A stretch of 64,000 nucleotides of DNA from Bedellia somnulentella (lineage: Eukaryota; Arthropoda; Insecta; Lepidoptera; Bedelliidae). The stretch spans positions 1,116,001-1,180,000 of the forward strand of contig OY755179.1 of the NCBI GenBank assembly GCA_963576735.1. The letters run 5' to 3'. The first letter of the stretch is position 1. The number at the start of each line of letters is the position of its first letter. This document shows positions 44,401 through 56,400 of this stretch, one piece after another. Both the position numbers and the translations under genes were made by a program. The notes under the pieces were generated by a model. That model was not told where the DNA came from and did no database searches. It saw only the letters and a list, made by a program, of their open reading frames with translations.

Positions 44401-47400
44401 AACGGATTAAGGCTTTTAAGGGATTTTTGGGTGATGCGGTTGGAGACCCATCACCAACAATCTTTATTTCACCATCTTTTCCCCACGCAACTTCCGAAAG
44501 TGGCTGAGGAATTTCTCATTCCAAAGCTCTGGCTACCCCGTTAAGGGATTTATAGCCGTGAGTATATTTATGTATGTATGTAAGACAGTTAAATCTAAAA
44601 AAAAATTCAGATGGCTTACTGCTTACTACTTTACAATGACCACAATATTATTTCTAAAGGTAGAGTGAAAGACTAAAAATTAATCATAAAAGATGAATTT
44701 TAAAAGGGGATATTGAAGCGAATGTGAGAAAAGAGGTGATGTGTTAGTTAGTTTTGGTACATTCAATGTATAAACAAAGACAGCAGAAGTGGTCCAAAAA
44801 TTGATAATAACGAAAACTTAAATCTAAATTACTTACGTAGTAGGTTCATCAAGGAATATAACAGGTGGATTATTCAACAACTCCAAAGCGATAGAAAGCC
44901 TCTTTCTCTCCCCGCCAGAAAGCCTTTCAGTGACCGTAGACCTCGCCTTCGTTAGCCGCAACAACTGAACTATTTCGTCAACCTAGAACAATGTATGTGA
45001 AAGTTGTATGACTAAATCTATTGTATAGTGATATGACAATATCTATCGGATATTATACTTGGGTTGCAAACTGTAGTAGTTATTGATGCAACTGTTGGGA
45101 AATAATAATTGCTTCAGAGATTACTTTATACTCGTTTTAAGGGACATATACTCACGGCTATAAATCCCTTAACAGGGTAGCCAGAGTTTTGGAATGAGAA
45201 ATCCCTCAGCCGCTATTGGAAGTTGATTTGGGAAAAGATGGTAATAATTAATGGTAAATATTAATAAGGTATTGTCTGTGGGTTTAAACAAGTCAATACA
45301 TTCTTTCCATAGTTTCCAACGACTGTAAGCCCCAAAAAGCGGCCAAGAGCGAGATGGACTCGCTAATGAAGGGTTCCGTAGCAGCACTAGCAGCAGGTAG
45401 GTAATTATAGTAATAAACAAGTTTTTGTAGTTCGTTGTAAGTTTGATTGACGTGTTATCTACTATATAAATATAAGTCGGGTTTTCCTTCCTGTGATAGT
45501 AAAATTATTGTTATATATTTCAGTGAAATTAATAAATTAGGTAAGTAATTTGATTTATGACGTTTAAAAATAGAACTACTGGCTAGATCTCATTCAAACC
45601 ACTTTTCGTTAGTAGTTTGTATAGTAATACACATCATATATTTTTTTTAGTTTTATCATGCCCATATTTTAGAAGTTACGGGGGGGGGACACACATTTTA
45701 CCACTTTGGAAAAGTCTCTCGCGCAAACTATTCAGTTTTGAAAAAAATGATATAAGAAACCTCAACATCATTTTCAAATACCTTTTGATAGATACCCCAC
45801 ACGTATAAGAATAATGAAAAAAAAAATTTTGAGTTTCAGTTCTATGTATGGGGAACCCTAAAAATTGTGTTTTTTTTTCAGATTTTATTTTAAAATCTTA
45901 ATGCGGTTTACAGAATACATCTACGCACCAATTTTCAATAATGTAGTTCTTATAGTTTCGGAATAAACTGGCTGTGACATACGGACGGACAGACGGACAG
46001 ACAGACAGACATGACGAATCTATAAGGGTCCAGTTTTTGCCATTTGGCTACGGAACCCTAAAAATGGGGAGCCTGGTCTTCAAAATTTAATTCAGCAATT
46101 TTTCTGAGTAAGTAGACAAAAATTTTTATATATGAATCTGGTGGGTGATCAATCTCCAGCCATAACAAATAACAATAACTTCAAAAGTTTTAAAACTCTA
46201 GATAACCTCTTATAATAAAACCCGTGAAAAGAAATGAATAAGTGCTATAAAAAACGTCACTACACAGCTTTTAATCATACATACATACATATACTCACGC
46301 CTATATTCCCCTAGAAGGGGAAGCCAGAGCTAAGGAATTATAAATACCTCAGCCACTTTTGGAAGTTGTGTGGGGAAAAGATGGTGAAAATAAAGGTTTT
46401 TGGTGATGGGTCTCCAACCGCATCGCCCAAAAATCCAATAAAAAGCCCCAATACCCTTAGTCGCCTCTCACGACACCCGTGGGTAGAAAGGGGTAGCGAC
46501 ATTCTAAGTCGGCACTACACGGCAAATTTAATCAATCGAAATAATAAAAAAAAACAAGTATTAGATAACTCTGCGTAGTAAATAAGAAGTACAGAAAAAT
46601 TACATTATAGTTTGTAAACAAAAGGATAAAACATGTATAAATAAACAACATATGGATAAAAAAGTGACTGATTATTATTGCTATAAAGTGTAAGCATTGT
46701 TCTTTTCGAACTTTGTCGACTACATTATAATTAACTTTGTTGTTTTATGAATACTACTTATTATATGTAATATGGATAATGTCTTCCAATAATGAACTAC
46801 TTGACTGTCAGTATAAAATAATAGAAGAAACTAAATCAAAATCAGGTATGTGAAAACTCACGTCGTCAATATCCATTTGGGTATCTATACTTATAATAAA
46901 TCTTTAGAGAGGTCAATTCTGTACATGAAATATATTTTCAAAATAACCATCAGGTGGTGATTAGGGATCGATACTGATGCCAAAAATGAAATCATTAAAA
47001 TTTTTGTCTGTTTGTCTGTCTGTCTGTCTGTCGGTTTGTATGTTCCTTATGGAAACAAAAACTACTCGACGGATTTTAACGAAACTTGGTACAATTATTC
47101 TTCATTCGCAGGTTTTTGTAAACTTTCCAGCAGAGTAGTAAAGGGGAATTTTGGGAAATTTTGGGAAAACGGGAGAAGTTACTCCATTTTTTAAGCTTCC
47201 GCCGCGTGTGCAGCCTCAATGGTTAAACTTACATAGAAATCATGTGTGACGGAAATATTTTTCATAAAATTATCTAAATAAAAATCCTCAGCAGTTTATG
47301 TCTATCTTTTACGGTTGACTCACAATAACACGTGTAATTCCTGATAGCTTAGCAGTTCGGATCATTCTGATTATATTTGTTTACTCTTACGTTTGTAAAC

Positions 47401-50400
47401 GTCTCACTCATCCCAAATTTAAAAAAGGTAACATTATTACCTATTCAATAAAAAAAGAATCATAGAAATCGGTAGACAAACACCGAAATTATACATAAAA
47501 TAAGCCATCGCGCCCGTGATCAAAACCAAATCTTTACTAATTTACATATACCATACTAGATGGCGCCAGTAGTTGCATCCTACATCACGTAATGATTGAT
47601 TTTTTAGAATTGTTATATATACTTCATAGCGTTTTATTTAAAAATTTGCTATTAAACGGAAATACTGTTTAGGGAGTGCTATAAATTTAATAAATTGAAA
47701 ACATTGCGCTGAATTTCACAATGCTTGAGCAGTGACTGAAGAAAGAAACCTCAGATATTTAAAAAAACGACGCTACCCGTGCGAAGCTGGGACGATCCAC
47801 TAGTGATAAATATGAAGCCACTATAAAACATACTTACGATAACCCATTTTTATTTCGTGCCATATGCGTCCCAAGTTTAGGATCTGCAGAAATCATGATG
47901 GCTTCCTAGCTCCTGCATTATGTACCATCGAGTTTCCTGAACTTTTAAGATTGCTCAATTTTCCCATTAAACCTTGATTATAATTACCAAAGTATACTAA
48001 AAGAAACTTACAATAACCCGTTTCTTATGAACCGGCATATGCGTCCCCAGTTTGAGGTCAGCCGCCATGGTCATGGCTTCCTGCACGGTGATGAGCGGCT
48101 GCAGCAAGTCCTCCTGCATGATGTAGCGAGACAGTTTCCTGAACTGCTTCAGATTTCGGGTTTCGCCGTTCGTGCATATTGCTCCGGTGGCGCCTACCAC
48201 TCTGGAAGAGGAATTTTTTGGTACCATTTTGAGACTGTTTGAATGGAGAGCTTAAAAATGTATATTGAGACGGTTTTATTACAATTGTACAGTTGTCCAA
48301 AGTTTCAGGAATAAAGAACACGTATGAAGAGATTGATCAAGTCTCGAAGTTATTAAAATAAAGGCATGTATGAAAAACTTGGTGCATATTGAAGAAGTTT
48401 GCAAGGATCGCGAATGATGTTGCGAAAGAGTTTTTGTAACTACTTCAATTTGCGAGTCTGAGCGTTCGTGCATTTTACCCGGGTCAAGTCTACAACTCTA
48501 TGGGTGTTTCAAAATGTAACTTAACTTTAATTAATTAAATTTAAAACGCTAGTAATATATTTTTATGTAGATATGTTGTAAACATAAGTAGTCACATAAT
48601 GCAACTAGACAACGAAATTTATATCATCAAAGATGTAAGTTTATTTTTTAAGGCGAGTGGGACAACGATGTTAGTCTCCAGCCACATCACCTAACAACCA
48701 CTTAAAAGCTCCAAAAATTCTCTCCCTCGTATTTCTACTCCTTAAATCTGGGTTTTGAAGAGTGGAATCGGGTATCCTATACTAGGTACTATTTGTGCTG
48801 CGTCAAAGTCAAGTTGTAAGTTATCTTCTTGTTTATTCATTTATTAGTTACTAGTGGATCGTCCCAGCTTCGCACGGGTAGTGTTGTTTTTTAAATATCT
48901 GAGGTTTCTTTCTTCAGTCACTGCTCAAGCATTGTGAAATTCAGCGCAATGTTTTCAATTTATTAAATTTATAGCACTCTCTAAACAGTGTAGTTTGGTG
49001 ATATTGAATGCGTTTTAATGAACGGTTCAGTATTTCCGTTTAATAGCATATTTTGGAATAAAACGCTATGAAGTATTTATAACAATCTAAAATATAAATC
49101 ATTACGTGATGTAGGATGCAACTACTGGCGCCATCTAGTATGTTATATGTAAATTAGTAAAGATTTGGTTTTGATCACGGGCGCGATGGCTTATTTTATG
49201 TATAATTTCGGTGTTTGTCTACCGATTTCTATGATTCTTTTTTTATTGAATAGGTAATAATGTTACCTTTTTTAAATTTGGGATGAGTGAGAGGTTTACA
49301 AACGTAAGAGTAAACAAATATAATCAGAATGTTCCGAACTGCTAAGCTATCAGGAATTACACATGTTATTGTGAGTCAACCGTAAAAGATAAAAAAAAAA
49401 ATAGATATAGACAGACATATAGACAGATATAGATAGACATAGACATAAACTGTTGAGGACTTTTTTTTTGATAATTTTATGAAGAATATTTCCGTCATAC
49501 ATGATTTCTATGTAAGTTTAACCATTAAGGCTGCACACGCGATGGAAGCTTAAAAAATGGAGTAACTTCTTCCGTTTTCCCAAAATTTCCCAAAGTTCCC
49601 CTTTATTACTCTGCTGAAAAGTATACAAAAACCTGCCCAGGAGTATGAAGAATAATTGTACCAAGTTTCGTTAAAATCCGTCGAGTAGTTTTTGTTTCCA
49701 TAAGGCACATACAAACCGACAGACAGACAGACAGACAGACAAAAATTTTACTGATTGCATTTTTGGCATCAGTATCGATCCCTAATCACCACCTGATAGT
49801 TATTTTGAAAATATATTTCATGTACAGAATTGACCTCTCTACAGATTTATTATAAGTATAGATAATTATCATTAACTGAAAATTTGTAAACCTAAAAAAT
49901 ATTATTGCGTAACATTCAGAACCACACATTAAGTTGCTATAATAAATGGTTTTTGTTTTGAATAAGATTGTATCCTGTTTATATTTAGTTTTCTAATAAT
50001 TAAACAAGTCATTAAAATATATAATTAGACGATACGGTTTATCAAATAAGTCATAGATTAATAGATACTAAGTATTTATTTACAACCCTAATTAATTGCT
50101 AGAAAGGGCATATTGATCTACATTAATCACTTTGTGTAATTGACAATGTTTTGAATACAAATTCATTTAGTGTTCATGAACAATTAGTATAAGTAAAACA
50201 ATAGATATAGAATGGAAATGTAACAGTTGACAGAAGTAAATAATATAATGTTGGCCTTATCATTAAAAGTGAACTCCTCCAGACAAATTTGGATCAATAA
50301 ATAATAGTCATGAAATAAATTGAAAGATTATTTCATAAAACCGTCCCTATAGGTATAGGACATCAACAGCAAATAACTTAAAATAACATAATGGTTAACA

Positions 50401-53400
50401 AATCCATATTATTATAACCCATAGTATTATCTAATTATCTATAGCATAATACATTTCTCAGAAGTTGAGTTCAAATCCTGAGTCAGGCCTAGACCACTGT
50501 GTCTTTTCCTCATATACATATGTATACATATACTCACGGCTGTAAATCCCAAAAAGGTGAAGCCAAAGCTTCAAAGGCAAAAAACTCATCATCAACTTCC
50601 AAATGTGAGTTGATTGGGGACAAGATGGTAGAAATGAAGTATCGTTGGGGGTCCCAAACCGCATCGCCTAAAAAATGTGTGGTTAAAATGTCGAAGTAGT
50701 AAACAGTGAGGGAAAACATCGTGAGGAACTCAACATGGCTGAGTTGCATTTAGTCATATGCCAGTATGTTCGTACAAAACACGTGGGTGCTCTATCTCAG
50801 AAAAACGAGTATACTCTGAACATTAGGTGACAAAAACATCATGTGATGTTCACAAGTATTAGAACCTCTACCAACACTTCGGGTATTTACGGCGTTAACG
50901 TTGAATTCAGGTTTAAATAAACATATAGTTAGCTATAATCAGTAATTTTCAATTAGTCAACATTTTCATAATTATTTTAATACCTAAAGTCAAGGATAAG
51001 ACTTGCCTTTAATTTACGAAATTCGTGGAAATTTTTCATTTACAAATTAAGTGTTCACAAGGATTAAAATAAATGTTTCCGCTGTTGTTAATTAAAATAT
51101 TGTTGCATTTTGTAGAAAAAATATTTCTTTTTTAATACATACATACATATACTCACGGCTATAAATCCCTTAACGGGGTAGCTAGAGCTTTGGAATGAAA
51201 AATTCCTCAGCCACTTTTGGAAGTTGATTGGGAAAAGATTGTAATAATAAATAAATGTTTTTGGTGACGGGTCTCCAACCACATCGCCCAAAAATCACTT
51301 AAAATGCCCCTATACCCTTAGTCGCCTTTTACGAACACCCTCGGGTAGAAATGGGTTAGTGTTATTTTTAGCCGACACTTCACGGTAATACGTATTATTA
51401 TAATCAAAAAAAAGACTCGAGCCTAGGAAATGAACAATTCTTCGGTCACATTTTGAAGTTAAAAAAGGGATGGATACCTATTGGTGATAGGTTCCCAGCC
51501 ACGTCGACCAACAATCACTTACAAATCTCGGTACCTTTAGTCTGATCATGCAAAGAGATGAACTAGTGTTATTATAAGCTGATACTACACGGCTAGTGGG
51601 TAACTCAAGACATTGTAAACTGGTGTTCAGAGTACCCGCTTTTTGCTATGACAGTGTACCTACGTGATAACGTTTGGTAGGAATAAACTATCACATGACA
51701 AAGTAAAACAGAGCCTTAGGGGTCTCCTCACATTTTTTTTTTAACAACTTGCACTCTCAGAACGAAAGAGGCTCATGTCAAAAATAGTTATATTGAGTAG
51801 CAACAATAGAGAGGCATAAAAAATATTGTCATCACCACTTTATATAAGGTAATAATACTTGTAACATAATGTATCATTGTATACTTAAATATATACTTTT
51901 GAATAACTACAAGTTTAATTCATAAGTTTGAAAATGAAAGATCGTATTACTGAGTGACGCAGCTGCATGCGCACGTGCAACCCCCACTACCGTACCGGAG
52001 TTGTTTGTCTCAGTGTTTAAAACGGGTGACGTGCCAGTAGCTGCGTCATTCGAGTTCTGACTGTCACGACGAGAGGTACTGCTGCTTGAAAGATATTATG
52101 TAAGTTATAACATTAACTACCTATTGCTAATTGTATTAATTACTAAGTGTATATATACTTGTGCTCAAGTATATATAGTATATTTATGCCTAATGCTTCA
52201 CTACTATTATGTGTTAAGATGTGCATAGGTGTTTCATGTAACGCTATTGAATGTATGTATATAGTCACTTGCTACGAAACTATATTTGCTGTAGTTATTG
52301 TAGAACAGTATAGTGTTGATTATATGAAATGATAGTTAATTAAACGGAGTTTTATTTGTAGAGGTTATAGATTTCTCTAGTATTGAATACCATCCCGTAA
52401 GGCCTGACATTTCAGAAGTGGGGATAGAACCAGTTTTGTTTTTTTTTAATGCGTCAGCATTATGTATGTATATACTGTGTTGTTCTGACCTGATGTAACC
52501 AACTCGATAAAGTTGGTAAGCAAACAGTAGAAGTTAACAAATTAGAAATCGAGTAATACTAAATACAAGTTGTGTCTGACTGTATTGTTCCCTACAGTTA
52601 TTTTTTCTTCAATGAGTAACAATTTAATTGTCAATTTCCGGTATATTTTAACGTTTATCTGATGCCCAGTTAAGTTATAATAGTTGCTGATTTGACTTGA
52701 GATAATTTATAAGTATCCTTCCGGTTCTATTAAACGAAATATAAATATTGGCTGCTCATTTGACTTATACTGCCGGAGAGGATATAACCGGCCGGAACCG
52801 AGTCAAATCATTAAAGTATGAATACTGCGAAATTGGTAGCAAGTGCATGAGCGGCGAATGTACAATATAATCATTAGAAAAAATTAAGCGAATAAATATT
52901 TTTATTTCAAGAGGAAAGCAGTATAAATGAGTTCGGTAGCTATTTTCCTTTAATCATTCGCTGATTTACGTTGTTGATCTACGTCTAAGATGGAACTTTC
53001 ATTAAGAGTTACTTATTCACATTTTCCCCTTTTAGTACTCAGACCCGTCCTAATCTAGTCTGTACTTATTTATGGTTACAAGGCTACATAGCTTGCTGCT
53101 ACCACTTTCCACTTTATGCCAGAAACTACGCGTACCAATTGTTTTTTTCAGATTAATGTGGAGTCTAGGACTTCGCCATCAGTTCGCAAAGGTCGGTCGC
53201 ACTCCAGGCGCACTGGAGCTGACCATTATCGAACCCGGTCACGAAGTCCGGTATGCCGCGATTCATGTGACCGGGCCAGTCGCTGCATGGACGAGTATGG
53301 GAGCCAGCGCAGTCCAGTGCTTCCGTGTCGATCGCACATTCACCATCGTCGTGAAGTGCGCACGTCTGAAGAACCATCCAGCCATGAGGAGCTTGGATTG

Positions 53401-56400
53401 CATCATGAAACGCTGTACAACCAGTACAATGAAGGAAAGAAACTTCAGTCACGTGAGCGTGTTGTGCGGCCACATCGCCTGGCTACCGGGCGCGAGGCTG
53501 CCACTCACGAGACCGCCGATCTGAAGATAGCAGTGGTGAATCACGGGGCGTTAGCCCGGAGGTTCGCGACCGCCGCTGTCGCTCGTACATCCGGCGCCCT
53601 CAATACCGTCGTCGCTTGCGTGGCAGGCGCTCAGGTGATCGTCGTTCACGGGATCAGCCGCGCCGCCGGGACGATCGGCTGGTACTCATAGCTGCAACTA
53701 CCAATGCAGAACACCAAGCCGCCGCGGTGGGTGAGTCAAACAATCCGTCTTTAAGTATAGATAGTATAATGAAGATAGCACAAATAGTAAAATCTATGAA
53801 CCAAACGGATTCGTCGGACAAAATAGGGACAAGCATGCATAATCAAATACCCAAGTTGATCCCGGCCGAAAGGAGCAGACAATGACCATGTGGTTGCACA
53901 AGGTTAACGAGTGTGCTACAATATATAGTTGGTCAGAAAAACAAATAGTACACTTTGCGCTGCCAATATTAAAAGGTGTTGCCCAGAGGTGGTTTGAGGG
54001 GTTATCGTCTGTTCTTTTTACGTGGGGAGAGTGGCAAAGAAAGCTTTTGTCTACATTCCCTGTCGAAGGAAATTATGGGCAAATGATAAAAAAAAAAAGA
54101 TATTTATTTGTTACCAAACACAATAACAACATATACAAACATTACAATTAAAAAAAGAACAGATGGCAACAAAAAGGCAAAGTACCTCAACTAGGTTCCC
54201 AGCATTATCCGCAGGACACTGCTGGGGAGCTGGTTTTCTGGTGCCGCCTGTAACTTACATACTAGGTCCGACATAAACAGTTAGTTTACCTAACCTTATA
54301 CCAATCGTTGTAACTGTGCTACTGGGAGTTAAGAAGAAAATAACTCAACACTTAAAAGAACAAAAAGAGATTAGATTTCAGTGAGCAATCATTAATGAGC
54401 AGCCAGCCTTAAATCAATAGTAAATAAATAAACAAATCGTACCAATAATAATTATATGCTATAATAAAGATAATAAAATAAAATAAGTTAAGGGACCAAT
54501 ATATTTATTTAATAGATTTTATAAGAAAAGAAATAAGATATTTTATAAGAGAGATGCATTGGATTTTGTGAAAGATTTATTGTGATGTTTTTTGTTGTTG
54601 AAGAAGGTGTAACTTACGTCTATTTTCAAAATTTAGCATATTTGAACTATTCAAATACGTGCTTGGCAATATGTAAGCTAAACGTGCTCGATTAAATGAT
54701 TCACTGGAAGAGTACTATTATTAAAAAAAAATCATTGGTAAATAGGACAACAGTTTTTAAAAGTGAAGTGAATTATAAATTTCATTATAAAATTAAAAAG
54801 TACAATGGTTGTAGCAGTTGGGACGTACTGAAATTATCAGTTTATAAATTTGCATAAACTTATACATATTAAATAGATACATAGATGTAAAAAGATATAT
54901 AATATAGTTACATTAAAGTATTAGATAACGATTAAGTAATAGATACGTTAAATTTGAAAACCCGGAGAAACTTCTGTCTTATTTGCGAAACGTTAGAAAT
55001 ATCCGACCTGACAATGTTCGCCCGGGTACACAAAATGGGTCAACCTTGGTATATTGAAAAAAAAACATTGTTAAGACGAAACAGATGTTATATTCTATTT
55101 TATTCACAGTCTCTTTCCCTGGCACACGTGTTATTTTAACCCAATTAACTCATTCGCCCAAGTTACCACAAAAAAAAGCTTTATATCGAACATCGAATTT
55201 AATACGAATCCTAGTGAAGACACACTGACTGACACATAGTGTATAAACTCGCTTGGTAACTAGGAAATATGTTTTGTTGAAATAAAACCGCTGTACAAAC
55301 AGGTCGCTTTATCGGACATCTTAATCGGACCAGCATATTTATATCACAAAATAAGAGCATTCATATCGCGATGTACAAAACAATGCAAACGCCATCTAGT
55401 GGCTAACAGTAACAACACAAAATTTATATAAATAATTTGAAGGTAAACTTAATACTTAAATAATCTGAGAAAACGTAATCAAACCAAAATGGTTGACTGA
55501 CAGTGTGACAGTGACAGTAAAGAAATGCATTTAATGGCATGCAACAATGGCAAATCGGCAAAAATGTTATCACTATGCAGTTATACAGAATTATAAACGA
55601 AAATCATGGAATATACCAACACAAAGGAATATATGGGTCGTTTTATTGTGCATATAGGTTTTCTTTAAACAATAAAATACGTATGCCCAAAAAACAAATG
55701 TTCTTAATTGAAAATTTTAGAACGAAGTGCCGAAAGAATGCTTGCCGGTCCTAAAAACTGGCGAATATTGTGTCGATTGGTAGGTGTGGGCAATTTTAAG
55801 CACCAATTTGTCTGAGACTGATAATTTTGAGAAGCACTGCTCAGTTATATGACCTATTTTATTGCGTTCAGCACACCTTTTTAGTGGCTGTGAACAGCTG
55901 GCAAATAAATAACCTTCCTGTTTACAATTTGAGCGCCTGGAGGTCTTTGATAGAGCACGTGTTTCATCTCAACGGTAACTTCTCATTCCGCCGTAGGTGT
56001 GACATCCCAAACAATTTTCGGTTTTTATTATTCTTCTCTAAAAATAATTCATAGCAGAATATATGTTTACAAATTTGAAAATTTAGAAATGGTATTTTTA
56101 GAAATGTTCCCAATTAATGCTAAACCTCTTACTAGTTTGCTTAAAAATACTGTAGCGACGCGCTATCAGTACACAATGACGCGCACTACATAGAAGCGCT
56201 GACAGTGCAAGAAGAATCACATTCCACAGCAACACGAGTCCAAGTAATATACGTCACAAACGTCATCAAGACTCGCCATACAAATCGTACATCGCGCAAT
56301 CAAAGTTTCTAAAACATTTACTATATATACAAGTTCCAACTTAGTACAGTTGGACCGCGGTCCCCAGGCATACCACCGCCTGGCCGAAGATCTTCCCTTT

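Noticed and set aside
45310..45420. Apparent coding stretch ending ...[12 protein letters not shown] then stop, with a gtaggt donor
   Set aside because: The text is the start of REP-J, recalled as a non-coding interspersed repeat of Lepidoptera.
47012..47194. 60-codon ORF in HEL-E
   Set aside because: It starts in a TGTC microsatellite, is not conserved in the other two copies, and has no Rep/helicase similarity.
52147..52332. 61-codon ORF present twice, identical (also 58817-59002)
   Set aside because: Duplicated only because it lies in both LTRs. Low-complexity, no domain, no start context.
53165..53473. 102-codon - strand ORF with several Cys
   Set aside because: Shadow frame of the GC-rich gag-like region on the + strand.
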